Positions 10,060-20,340 of a stretch of 20,430 nt of DNA are shown one piece after another. This DNA is from Saccoglossus kowalevskii (taxonomy: Eukaryota > Hemichordata > Enteropneusta > Harrimaniidae). The notes below the pieces were generated by a model. It saw nothing but the letters and a program-made list of their open reading frames with translations, had not been told where the DNA came from and did not search any database. The translations under genes were made by a program, and so were the position numbers. Location of the stretch: contig NW_003121426.1 in the NCBI RefSeq assembly GCF_000003605.2, positions 6,043-26,472 on the forward strand, read 5' to 3'. How positions within the stretch are numbered: the stretch's first letter is position 1; each line of letters starts with the position of its first letter.

Positions 10060-10400
10060 TAAAAGTTGTTTCTTCGCCGTTAAAGTTTTCATAATCCTGA
10101 AAAACTACTCCGCCGCGTAGAGGTTGCGTTGTGTGCGTATCGCACCCGTGTTCTGCCGATCGTTCTAGTATGTTATCGGCGACTCGTACGACGACAGTGT
10201 ACCGCATATATCAGTGTACTTACACGGCACAGTCCTTTGGGACGTATTGAGAGTAACTAGCTCTCGGTGCATCTTGTGGGTTTTCATATCTGACAGATTT
10301 GGTGTTGGGCTGGGTGAGATCTACGCACATAACTCTGCCTGCGTGTACAATTGAAAAGATATCGTTGTTAAACAGTTGTAGACGTACCTATGAAATGAAT
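10060..10400. promoter_or_regulatory. CpG-richer block
   Basis: CpG dinucleotides are clearly denser here (for example CCGCCGCG, GCCGATCG, CGTACGACGAC) than in the AT-rich surroundings, with a small hairpin GTGCGTATCGCAC near 10134. It might be a distal promoter, enhancer or non-coding first exon lying 1.7-2 kb upstream of Hox2. There is no coding frame of note. Confidence 0.3.
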
Positions 10401-10968
10401 GATGGACGACTCCCTAAAGACCCAATTTGCAGTCATTTTTCTTTCTCGAAAAAAGACTGATCAATTTTGTAACAAAAATACCTTTCATATCGGAATTAAA
10501 GTAAATCTATAATGGAAATGTCATAATCCTAGGTTGTATTCCATTTGTAGTACGCGGTGTTGTGAAATGCGCCTCTGCACCCTTTGCGATAAGTGCATTT
10601 TTGTTTTCAATTTACACTTGAGGTTGTTCCATTTCAGGGTGTGTAACTACAAACGAAATGGACTTGGGTACTGTATTCTGCTAGTTGTCCCGGTGTACAA
10701 GTGATCGGCACATAGATGCAGCAGATGGTGGGGCCGATTTACCGTCAAGATTGAATCTTTTACACACGCTCGGTGCAGGGCGGTTTTTTTAAAAGGTACG
10801 GCGATTTGTGACAACCACCACGTTTGATATTAATTTGAAAGTGTGATTTTTTTTTATCAATGATTGCTGCTTTGTTATGAATTGAAAATGACGTTTGTAT
10901 TGTGAAAACAAAATACGGCGTTAATGTTAAGTTTCGGTGCAAAGCAATGTGAATGGGTAGAAAACGGG

Positions 10969-11424
10969 TTAAGTATCCTGGCGTGGCGAGAGATAGCCAT
11001 AGTACGCATTCTTCAAAATGCCTTCATGCGTCCAGTTTAGTACATTTTGAGGGTCGATTAAGAAAGTGTTTGGTATTACTAGCCGGGGTTCTGTACTGAA
11101 TGCCCTGGTCACTTTCAGAGACCTGCACATTTTAAATTGGGTGGCGGATGATGAACCAAGCCAGTACAACAAATACCGGGGCGCCGAGTAACGGTCAAGT
11201 AGTAGGAATGCCTTGACAATAACATACCCAGAATGTGTCGGCGACGCAGTGGGAGCTCCCGAGCTTTCACCAGTGGGGCGTCCATGTTCCTTCCAATAAT
11301 CAGGGTCATAAACAGACCAGGATGTTTTTTTAAAGTCTTTCCTATTAAATGCTAAGACAAAAGACACATATAATAAACCAGCGTGTCCAAGATTAGATAA
11401 ATATTTGAAAATATTGGACCCACC
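10969..11424 (-). CDS. Hypothetical open frame without ATG start; possible exon or retroelement remnant
   Basis: A minus-strand frame stays open for 151 codons and ends at TAA (10969-10971). It has no ATG until deep inside, so it would have to be an internal or terminal exon, possibly entered at the AG near 11423. The protein reads with normal composition, for example SVYDPDYWKEHGRPTGESSG and VIPNTFLIDPQNVLNWTHEG. No domain is recognised. The frame is long for AT-rich DNA, and GC is somewhat higher than in the flanks. It lies divergently 650 bp upstream of Hox2. Confidence 0.28.
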   Translation of the reverse strand, partial: GGSNIFKYLSNLGHAGLLYVSFVLAFNRKDFKKTSWSVYDPDYWKEHGRPTGESSGAPTASPTHSGYVIVKAFLLLDRYSAPRYLLYWLGSSSATQFKMCRSLKVTRAFSTEPRLVIPNTFLIDPQNVLNWTHEGILKNAYYGYLSPRQDT

Positions 11425-11644
11425 TTATTAACATTGAGGAAACCCAGTCCCGGGATGAGACTTTGCGGTTAGAGATTTGCAATGTTGACAGTGCATTCGT
11501 GACTAAATAATGCCATCACTACGTGTCTATGGTGAAGCTTAAACACGACTGTCAGATTCTAATGGTTAAGTGTGAAAATATTGGTCGGTTAGGGTCATTA
11601 AACGCTAAGACGTCACGAAAATAACTTGACAATATGATTTGTGA

Positions 11645-11660
11645 GGCGTTTATAAACGCC
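11645..11660. repeat. Perfect 16-bp palindrome GGCGTTTATAAACGCC
   Basis: The sequence equals its own reverse complement. The centre TTTATAAA resembles a TATA box and also the AT-rich core bound by Cdx and posterior Hox proteins. It lies 415 bp upstream of the Hox2 start codon. Confidence 0.7.
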
Positions 11661-11807
11661 CAGTGCCATCCCGCATAAATCGCCGGCTCACGTTTTGAAA
11701 ATAGTCGTTTTAAAAATATATGTACCAGAAACCAGTTTCGAAAAGTCAGTTTTTTGGATTTTGTGGATTCGCCAAATTGATATTTATTCGAAATTATTTT
11801 TTACTGT

Positions 11808-11815
11808 TGACGTCA
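11808..11815. promoter_or_regulatory. Perfect CRE octamer TGACGTCA, Hox2 upstream
   Basis: This is a full palindromic CREB/ATF site 260 bp upstream of the Hox2 ATG. The flanks (GT before, TTC after) do not complete the longer Maf element. Binding is not shown by the sequence. Confidence 0.55.
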
Positions 11816-12074
11816 TTCATTCACACCATATGGACCGGGATGGTAAGCGTTTGAAATATTCAAATATGCCAGCGTCGAGCCTATCATAGTACGCGTTATC
11901 TGATTGGCGGTTGCGTTACCACGTGAGCATTAAGTGGTCACCGACAGGGAGTATGTTTTGCTAACTTTCTAATTCCGAGTCACCATAGTCAAAGTTAACT
12001 CGCCAATTGCAAAAATCGCTCCTGTTGTTTACGGATTCCAGAGTTCTTGACACAAATTTCACCCTGTGCGTAGA

Positions 12075-13715
12075 ATGGACGGGGGACTTGAACTTGGCTT
12101 TATCAATACTCAGCCGTGTATGGCGGAGTTTCTGACAAGTGTGGGTCGTAATATCAATGAGTCGACGTACTGCTCGCAATCAATCACGCACAATTCGACA
12201 TCTGCAACCGACAAGAACTCTGTGAACATCTCGTCATGTGCCCAGACGACTTGCTCAGCTCCGGAACTCCAGCACACGCTCCAAACCAAAAGCAACCATG
12301 TTCCATCCGTCAAGTTGCCGGAATACCCTTGGGTAGAGGAACCTTGCTCAAAGACAGACGAGGAAGGCGACGACAAAAGCGGTGAGTGTGCTATAAAGAA
12401 GTATTTTTTTATTCGTATAAAATAGAGCAGATTTGGGTCACCTGGACTCTTCTTGCCTTCAGTTTATTTGTTTCTAAATCGTTGTTTTTGACGTCATTTT
12501 ATGACCTTTGACTCTGTAAACTGTGGTACATCACAGTCTCGATGACAGGCCATGGTAGTTAAAAGCTCTCGCCAACAACTTTCAATTCTGTTTACCCCGA
12601 GAGAATGAATGCGATTAATGTCGTTCGATTTTAGCGTTAATTTTAACTCTAGAAATCGACAGAATGTGGGTACTTTTGAGCAATGGTTCCTGTTGCGTGA
12701 AATATGCAAGGAAAGTTGGAAAATACGAAATACCGTGAAAATAAGACACTGAACAATAGATGCTTATCAGACGTAAAAAAATTGCCAAAGCAGGTCGGTC
12801 GCCATTTTGGTTTAGGTGTCTTGAATTTCTCAACCCCCCTAACTAATTTTGTTTCTGTTTTTTGGCACAGTTAACGGCAAAGAAGCGGGGCATCATCGGC
12901 GAGTACGGACGGCCTTCACAAACACTCAACTCTTGGAGCTCGAGAAAGAGTTCCACTACAACAAGTATCTGTGCCGGCCTCGTCGAATTGAGATCGCTTC
13001 CATGCTCGACTTGTCGGAGAGACAAGTGAAAGTTTGGTTTCAAAACCGTAGAATGAAACACAAGAGACAGATCATGAAAGCTGCGGTCTCAGGGAGCCCG
13101 ATTCCGAATAACGAGACTCAGAATTCGATGGTTAGTGCGACTAGCAGTCCTTCTGGGTCAGATCAGGGTAAACAGGGAGTTAATGGCAATGTGAATGGAC
13201 TGTCCCCTTCACCTGACAGCCGATCGACCCCGTGTGTCACCAGTAACGACGATGGTAAGCAAAGGGAGCCCTATCTATTCACTTCTAATGTGTGTTGTGC
13301 TAATACCGTCTCTCCGACTAGCCCATCACTCAACTTCGCGTCGTCAGCTGCACCCATTCACAGAAACCCTGAGACGTACACCAGTTTTAACTACCAGCCT
13401 GCCAACAACAACTGTGTCATCGTTAGCGCTCCACACACAGACGGTTACCTCGGGCGAGACTCGCACGGAAACGTGGGCAATATGGCCGCAGCAGAATACG
13501 ACACTAGCTCGCCGACTTTTAGAAACGTTCCAGGCTATGGGCATCAGCGATCTGCTACCGACAACAGGACTACATTCTCTGGGAACGGTCGTTTAGTAAT
13601 ATCAAGTAACCATGGTGACGACGACCACTCCCCTTCTAGTCTTTTTACTTACAACAGTTACAGAGCTGCTAGTAATCACCATCCGTACTATGTCGGAAAT
13701 GCTGTTCAATTTTAA
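12075..13715 (+). CDS. Hox2: Hox2 homeodomain transcription factor (two exons: 12075-12381 joined to 12871-13715), 383 aa
   Basis: This is a nuclear sequence-specific transcription factor of the anterior Hox group 2, which patterns the anterior body axis. The start ATG at 12075 has A at -3 and G at +4, and an in-frame TGA lies just upstream at 12048-12050. Exon 1 encodes 102 residues and ends at a GTGAGT donor. Exon 2 begins after GGCACAG, and the split codon reads Val103. Residues 8-22 ([15 protein letters not shown]) match the conserved Hox2 N-terminus. The hexapeptide YPWVEE is at 84-89. The homeodomain spans about 111-170, with Trp158, Gln160 and Asn161 at canonical positions 48, 50 and 51, and [19 protein letters not shown] in helix 1 and the following loop. 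The homeodomain end RRMKHKRQ is shared with vertebrate Hox2 and insect proboscipedia. The 213-residue tail is rich in Ser, Asn, Thr and Tyr and ends in VGNAVQF. The gene is a normal-looking, intact copy. The group assignment is firm; the species is not. Confidence 0.96.
12382..12870 (+). other. Hox2 intron (489 bp, phase 1)
   Basis: The GT donor is at 12382 (GTGAGT) and the AG acceptor is at 12869-12870, preceded by a T-rich tract from about 12847. It interrupts the codon for Val103 between the hexapeptide and the homeodomain, the conserved intron position in anterior and central Hox genes. It carries a perfect CRE octamer (12489-12496), a nuclear-receptor-like TGACCTTTGAC (12502-12512) and a YY1/Pho-like CGCCATTTT (12800-12808). 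No coding frame inside it is credible. Confidence 0.93.
12489..12496. promoter_or_regulatory. Perfect CRE octamer TGACGTCA, Hox2 intron
   Basis: This full palindromic CREB/ATF site is inside the Hox2 intron. Five bases later comes TGACCTTTGAC (12502-12512), whose reverse complement contains AAAGGTCA, an extended nuclear-receptor half-site. The pair could form a small composite element. Confidence 0.5.
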
Positions 13716-14073
13716 TTTGGAACCTTTTTTTTTTAGATATTCGAGTTCTTCAATTGTTTTGGTTTCTGCTGTTTCTTTGACCAAAACATTCATACGGCTA
13801 TCAGGGTACGTTTAGAAACCGTATACATGTCGTTTGTTTATACCGAAGTTCTGTACAATGAGTCAGTGTCGTGCATGGCGACAACTACCCTCCGTTAAAA
13901 CGCGGTTTTTAAGGAAAAATGGCCGACATGCAGACACTGTTTTCGAAGTTTTCATGGCAACAAGAACAAAAGTTCGTATACTGGGTTAGTCCACCGATTT
14001 GCACAGGGTATTTTAAGAGCTATATAGTTATAATTTCAATTTATTTTTATTCATCAAATTTCAATTAATTTAT

Positions 14074-14081
14074 TGACGTCA
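14074..14081. promoter_or_regulatory. Perfect CRE octamer TGACGTCA, Hox2 3' flank
   Basis: This full palindromic CREB/ATF site lies about 360 bp after the Hox2 stop and 39 bp before the AATAAA hexamer. It may therefore sit in the transcribed 3' UTR rather than in an enhancer. Confidence 0.45.
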
Positions 14082-14119
14082 GTAGAAAATGTAAAACTTT
14101 TTTTTTGAAAACTTAATGC

Positions 14120-14125
14120 AATAAA
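14120..14125 (+). terminator. Candidate Hox2 polyadenylation signal AATAAA
   Basis: This is a canonical AATAAA hexamer 405 bp after the Hox2 stop, in an AT-rich tract and followed by T-rich sequence. An alternative ATTAAA lies at 14321-14326, and which one is used cannot be told from sequence. The interval 13716 to about 14140 is therefore the probable 3' UTR. Confidence 0.5.
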
Positions 14126-14674
14126 TTGTCAAAAATTGAATCTATGCCCAGTACTATTGATATTTTTGGTTACTTGAAATGTTGCTATCGTCTTTAATTT
14201 TGTATATAGATATAGTTGGCCTAATTATGTCATTGTCGTCTTAATGTGTTTGATGACCTAGAAACTTAGGTACTCAACAACTGAATACCAGCACAAAGAG
14301 AATGAACGATTTTGTGCTTTATTAAAAAAAAGTGAACGACGTTTGTAGCCTGATTTAAACTTTAAACTGTCTATATGCTGCTGTTTTTGTATGGCAATGT
14401 AACAATCGTAGAATCACGTTATTGAGAGCGTTAATATATGATTGAGTATGTTTTTATTTTTTCATAATTCAGGCCCTGATATTGTTCAGTGTTAATATGT
14501 CATTAATTCATACGATTTGGTTTTATAAACAAGGAAATTCGTTGCCCGTGATGTTGGATGGTTTTAGCCCACGTTGCATCAATATGGAGGCTGTAATGGC
14601 GGTTAGTATCCGCCGAGAACAAGAACCGATAGAGTGTGTTTGTGTGTCGCTTTCTAGATTTTACAACGTGAATG
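14126..14674. other. Hox2 downstream flank
   Basis: This is AT-rich sequence with no credible gene. It includes the alternative ATTAAA signal at 14321-14326. The short frames at 14482-14694 on both strands mirror each other and lack domains. Confidence 0.55.
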
Positions 14675-14690
14675 AGGTGATTAATCACCT
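14675..14690. promoter_or_regulatory. Perfect palindrome AGGTGATTAATCACCT
   Basis: This is a 16-bp self-complementary sequence centred on TGATTAATCA. It contains back-to-back TAAT-type homeodomain cores and a TGATTAAT octamer of the bipartite Pbx/Hox type. It directly abuts the X-box at 14691. It lies 960 bp after the Hox2 stop, so it could act in a downstream enhancer; that role is inference. Confidence 0.5.
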
Positions 14691-14704
14691 ATAACCATGG
14701 CAAC
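14691..14704. promoter_or_regulatory. RFX X-box-like site ATAACCATGGCAAC
   Basis: The sequence matches the RFX X-box GTNRCCATGGCAAC at every position except the first base. It touches the homeodomain-type palindrome on its left. A half-site CATGGCAAC also occurs at 13953-13961. RFX factors bind this motif in ciliary and neural genes; use here is untested. Confidence 0.45.
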
Positions 14705-16950
14705 GTAGTGTTTTTAGTCAAATGTTCGTCGAATTGTGTGTATCTTCAGTTTCAGTGTCAACGGTGAGGTCCCGCGTTGGGGGTTTCACAGTTCTGTTTG
14801 TAACTGACAAATATAGTCTTGGAAGGCAACGAATTCAAATTACGGCGCGTACTTTTAATATACATGCTATAACTCGTTTATAACTGAGCAACCCGGTTAT
14901 TTATTCAACTGGTTTCCGGGTGTGGACATTTATTGCGTTATCAACTCGACTGTCTAGCGAGCTGAAAAAAAAAAAAAAAAAAACGCCAATAATTGCGAGC
15001 AAAATCGAAGGCTTTGGCGGCGAAATCCCACGGCAGTGTTGCCTATTAAATATCCCGGTTACCATGATTGAAGAACCGTATTAAAATGTACTGGAAAATT
15101 AGATCTGGAAATGAGAGAGATCATTGGAACGGCGTGTACCGAATACAAATACACGGCTTGTCGCACTCCATCGTTTCTCCCTGAGTTGATACACGACACA
15201 AATACGTATAGTACATTTATCAATTCTGTACGGCAATTTGATCATATATTTTTTCTGACAAAACCATCAATCATTTTTATTTTATTTATAATATATATAT
15301 GTATATACTTGAAAATCTACATTAACATCGTGCTTCTATTTTGTAATTTTATGTCAACATCGCTATAATAAAATCAGCGATCGCATGCCCCAGGTCGCAT
15401 TGCATAAAACAAAATGGCGATCGTACACGGTGCACGCTGCGTGCTGTGCGAGGAATCGATCGATATTCGCTTCTCTAAGCCCAAGAACATGATGTAAATC
15501 ATTCCTAAACATCACAAGCACCCAGTATTATTTCATCTGTTGTTCAAAACAATTCAACACTAACGACGAAGTTAAGAATCGTTCAGGCTAGGCAATGCAA
15601 TTATGTGATGTACTTCATGATGACCCATGTTATTGACTGTGTGTAGCTTTCGCATGGAGGCTATCCCTACTACCCGTGGATGTCTGTATTGTAGATAAAA
15701 CACTCACGAATCGAAATCACCGCGGTTCTATTAACAGAACACTCATAAAATGATTGTAATAATAACCGAATACAGTTTCCATCCTTACAGCGAGTGTTTA
15801 CGTCTGAAAGACTTAGCCAGGCTAGCATGCAACCATTTGAATTGCAATGTCAAAATTAAAAATATTGTACAATGATTTTTCTTCTATATTTCGCCACAAA
15901 TGCTGTACGAGATTCTGAAAATGTGATCCTAAATTCAAATATATATAGAGATTAAACAAAATACATAAACATGTGAAAGATGCAAGTGGCAATGGCGTTC
16001 AGAGCAGCCAGAGCCACGGTTGGTGTAGGTGCAGACGGACAAACGAACGCATATATACATGTGTAGTCAGAGAAATCACAAAACTCCGGGAAAGCTCGCT
16101 GAAATTATTATTATTATGGGACTATTTAATACTCTTTCGTTTTGTGCTGGTATACACACTTCTGTATTGTATACTGGTACTGCGAATGGAATCTTGTGTT
16201 CTCTTTTATCTGCATTTTCTGGGACGACGGGCTAACAGCGTGTGCTTTGTCAAGGCCAAAGCCATAAATCGAACACCGCTGCTTAACTGTAATGTCACAA
16301 TGTTTCAAATTTATTCGGCTATTCGCGAATACTCGCGTACAGATCATCGGCTATCGTGATTAGAGCTGCGATTGAACTTTGTGTTCTGTGTAATTCGAGT
16401 CCCCCCTTTTTTTTCACATCACGTATACGTGCGAAGTCTGTTACTTGTCTGTCAACTGCGAAGATGTCGATAACACCACGCGGTTTTCATTTCACTGCGG
16501 GGGTCAAACCGTGGGGGCTAGAGCAGAAACAAGCTGTCTGAAATCACCAGTACGCGTCGTCAGAAGAACACTGGCGACTTATTGTGTTCGCTGAATGCCC
16601 CCTTAAAAGATGGAGTCGACGGAAGATCCCTTAATGCTGGACCAGCTTTAGAAGTTAGCGATACATCAAGAAGATACTCCTGAAAATGACGTCGTAAGTC
16701 AGAGATAAGGAGGCTCCTCCTTTTTAACAAATTCGCATCCATCTTTTTTTTTTGCGTCCCATGCATCCTTATCTCGAACGCAGCAGGCAAGTTTGATCCA
16801 TCGATTTCTTTAATTGAATCATAACATGTCTGCCTATGCCGTGATGGTTTCCAAGCAGTCGCTAGATAGTCTGTGGTTCACGTGACAAAGAACAATGCGC
16901 GGGATAGTACTAGTATATGGTTTAATATGGAAACAGTAGATACACATACT
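14705..16950. other. Non-coding stretch
   Basis: A 19-base A run is at 14965-14983 and a YY1/Pho-like AAAATGGCG at 15411-15419. The 128-codon frame at 15973-16359 starts with GTG, has no ATG until internal Met71, and shows no domain. I see no gene or RNA that I can support. Confidence 0.5.
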
Positions 16951-16962
16951 GGGGGGGGGGGG
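16951..16962 (+). repeat. G12 homopolymer
   Basis: This is an uninterrupted run of 12 G in AT-rich surroundings. Such runs mutate in length and are error-prone in sequencing, so the exact count may be unreliable. Confidence 0.8.
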
Positions 16963-17700
16963 AGATATGCCGGCATTTATAGAAATCACATAGTATTATT
17001 ATTGTCTTGTGGTATATGGCTGTGGTAGTATTAACCCTCTGTACACCCACTTGACAGATAGCAACTTTCTTTGTAGCAGTAGCATCTTCTGTCTGCGCCG
17101 ATTGTATTAAGATTGTCAGAACGCGCGATAAAGAGTTCGAAAACTTGATAACTGCGCGTTTTATTGCAACCAAACGATCACTGCGGTGTGAATTCAGGCT
17201 ACTTTATTAAATAATTAACTGAACTTGGACTTATAAATTTGATTGAGGTCTAATTCAATTCATTGAAAACTTAGATATTACAGAATCTCTGTTTTGATGC
17301 TTATTTTGAAAGGGAAATGAAAGCAACAAGCATATAAGCGTTGTCCAGTTTCTGCAATACAGTGTGTACGGCTCAAGATGGCGTATTTCTATATCGTACC
17401 CCCTACTCAGCTCATTGACAAGACTCTATTCATCAAGCCCTCTCTCTAATTTAACGTGGCATTAGTCAGAAACTAATCAGGCATAAGTCAAGAACTATTA
17501 AGTCTTTATTTCAAATACTCGCCTCATGTTTTGCCGATTTTGACTTTTCGGAAAGTTAAATGGACCAGAAGCGGCTTCCATTGTTGAACTTGCATGGCAC
17601 GGATCGGCCACGTTCGCCCTGTCTTATTTGTGGATGTGTCGACCCCGCCATTTATCTGTCGTGGTGATAGCACCGATGCAATTTGCGGAGTTTTTTTTGA
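16963..17700. other. Non-coding stretch with YY1/Pho-like sites
   Basis: AAGATGGCG lies at 17375-17383 and CCGCCATTT at 17645-17653, both matching the YY1/Pho core. The overlapping frames around 17524-17824 on both strands have no domain. Confidence 0.5.
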
Positions 17701-17729
17701 GGGGTGGGGGTGGGGGGTTAAAGAGAGGG
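17701..17729 (+). repeat. G-quadruplex-type G-rich tract
   Basis: Runs of 4, 5 and 6 G are separated by single T residues, and a fourth GGG follows after 9 bases. This fits the usual four-run G-quadruplex pattern on the + strand. It follows a T8 run. Confidence 0.6.
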
Positions 17730-20340
17730 AGAAATGCGGAGGTGCTGATAAAAAGATTAAATGCACATGGAGTGGGGCATGGGATAGAGGCGTACAGAGG
17801 AGGGAACTAGCGAAATTTCAATAACTATGCCACGCCTATCATCACAAACGTGGTTTTGTCACGAACTCTCATTTGCAGTTGAACGCGGCGTGGCGCAACT
17901 TGCGAAAGTTGTAAAATTAATGTAGGCACGTTGTGAACTGTATCGCGTAAACCCGATTAGAGCATATTTTTCTATCAACAATACTAGCACTATTGTGCGT
18001 GCGTGGGTACGCGTGTGTGTCAATAGCCTTGCCACGGCAGCTGCGCTTTTGGCCGTGTAACCTCAATGACCCTCCCCTCTTTCTGTGTATCCTACCGTCG
18101 TATTATCGTCCACTGACACAGCATACTCTGACATCTACCCGTCAGATAAGAAGGCACACATCCTGCCCGTGGGAGTGACGGCGTATGATCGCCACTGATC
18201 ACCAGCGATTACGACGTAGTGTCTACCTGTGGATTCGATACCCGAGCCACCGACACGATGTGAAAACACGCTGTGTTACAGTTGAGCGTCGTTCGACAGA
18301 GACGATTAAACGATGCCAGCTATCATTGTAGGGTATACGCCCGCCCTCACACTGCCCGCAGACATCACGCTGCCTCAAGATAACTGGAATTTGTATAAGT
18401 TTCGGTAACTCTCTTTGTTGATCATAAACTTCTTCCGTAATTCATCAATCTATGTATAGGGTGAAGGGTTCCATTTTTTGTTTTCTCACTAACTTCGCAC
18501 GTAGTTGTAAAAATGTCCACTGTTGTGCGAGATGTGGGTTAAGGAAGCTAACCGCTAAGGGTAATACCAACAACGCAACTGATTTATAACGAATATGCCA
18601 TAAATGTCAATTTATCTGCGTTGGGAAAGCCTCCTAACATCGGCTGCAATTAAAAGCTCGTCCAAAGTGAATTATTTGCCAATAAAACGACACCTTTGTA
18701 GCTTACATGTGTGTGGATGACCTGTTCGATTTATGAGTCGTGTAGTGACAACACAGTTATTTTACCGTATCGCTGAGTTGTCGTACTTCGCTACATCGAG
18801 CTGACTGCTGATAGGTGGATATGGCGTGCGCGCAACCTACAATTCACGGCGTTGATTCCGTTTCTTGATCGGGTTTTCTTGTTTTTTATCAACATTTTTC
18901 GGACTCGGGAGGTCGTTTTAGAGAGCTACCCTGGCGCGTGCGAACACGACCAGTGACTGAATTAGGAGGGACTAATTTAAACTAATTTATTCAATATTGT
19001 TAACGAGCCATTCTACGAAACATAATGCGTGATCAAGCAACCGATTGCAACAACCGTCTCACATCCCGGTCCCCTGGTATCAATGTGCACATTAATGCGT
19101 GGTGGGCCGCGTACGCGTATAATCAAATTCGCGCGCACGTTGATTCACGAGAATCACACACAAAGCACAGCGACACACGTGCCTTGGGCGTGCGTATTGC
19201 AGAGGTACACCTAAAGTAAAAGGTACTGTCACCGAATAGACTTTTCTGGCCCAAAATTGTGAGAGAAAAAAAAAAAACATTTTCAGCAGACGACAGAAAT
19301 GGGGGGAAAAATACACAGGATTGGTTACCGTGCTCTGAATAATAAAGACTGGGTCTACTCATCATTCCTCATCTGCAGTCTGCCTTTTTTCAATATTAAT
19401 GAATTAAGACTATCGATTACAATTAAAAGTAAGGCTAAATCAAAATAAATTGGGCAACATATGGGGAAGACGCTATCTCCCCCTGGCCAACTACACCAGA
19501 CAACAGATAATGGGTAGAAATGCTACAACAGATGTACCTCGTTTTTTTGGCAACACGGAGCGAGGGATATCGGCACAAATTTATTCATTTTATACCATTT
19601 CGAGTCGGTATACCCTGCAGCAAAGCGTGTCATGCCATAATGATCGCATTTCGTGTTATTTTGTTGGATAAGATGATAAAAAAAAATGATAGTTCTCGGC
19701 GACCTTCCGTGTCGACGGCTCTGGAAACCCCGGGCGTACAACAACAAACGGACGACGCGTGAATGTTTAATGAGATGAGAGCTCGACACGATGCAACACG
19801 ATGTATATACACCGCGTGTATATGAAGTTTGTTCGTGTTTGTTGCTTTAACAGTGCGCAGTGGCTGACAATTGTAAGGCACCTCCACACATTTAACGTTT
19901 AACGACTGAACATACCCGTAAAGCTCTTGTTTTTAACTAAAAGCTGTAGAAAGTTCTTTTGTTCACCCTTTTCTTTTGTTTTTTTCTGATTATGAAACGC
20001 ATTAATTACGTTCAATTTAAAAGCCGCTTCACTAAAGTTGTGTATACATGTATATTCTGTTAAGCGTGTCGCGTAGGGTCATATAATTCAGAACTTGAAG
20101 ACTTCCAGGTCCGAGTGATTAACATCACCCTACACTGCACTGTTTTGGTTGATGATTGTTGAGACTGGTATCAATTTCAAATTTGAATGTTAATTATGTT
20201 AAGTCGTTTTACCATCTAACAATCAAACAGTTGGTGCATTTTTTCCATAAATTTGTGGCATTTTAATTACATATTTATAGAATTTGACCGACTCAGTTTC
20301 AGCCATTCATTACTTAATGACTTTCCCCCCACGTCCTATT
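17730..20340. other. Non-coding flank toward the presumed Hox1 side
   Basis: No gene is recognised. 18000-18360 and 18780-19220 are CpG-richer than their surroundings. 19805-19823 is a short inverted repeat ATATACAC / GTGTATAT with a 3-base centre, preceded by two copies of ACACGATG. No homeodomain sequence appears on either strand. Confidence 0.5.

Larger units (their letters stand above)
11600..12074 (+). promoter_or_regulatory. Presumed Hox2 promoter and 5' leader
   Basis: This stretch lies directly upstream of the Hox2 start and has no credible gene. It contains GACGTCAC (11609-11616), a perfect 16-bp palindrome with an internal TATAAA (11645-11660), a perfect CRE octamer TGACGTCA (11808-11815), an inverted CCAAT box ATTGG in TGATTGGCGG (11903-11907) and a CACGTG E-box near 11920. 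The TATAAA and the CCAAT box give two alternative placements for the transcription start, and the sequence alone does not choose between them. Assigning this region as promoter is inference from position and motifs. Confidence 0.5.

Noticed and set aside
12110-12376. 88-codon antisense frame over Hox2 exon 1
   Set aside because: It is a shadow of the real coding strand and has no independent support.
13195-13596. 133-codon frame inside Hox2 exon 2
   Set aside because: It is an alternative frame of the Ser/Thr-rich Hox2 tail and starts within the Hox2 coding sequence. The homeodomain frame is the real one.
15973-16359. 128-codon + strand frame with a hydrophobic centre
   Set aside because: It starts at GTG and has no ATG until internal Met71. 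It has no domain, and the hydrophobic part follows from T-rich sequence. No splice or promoter support was seen.
18231-18255. Reverse-strand tRNA B-box-like GTATCGAATCC
   Set aside because: It has one inserted base relative to the B-box, and no A-box or cloverleaf was found near it.
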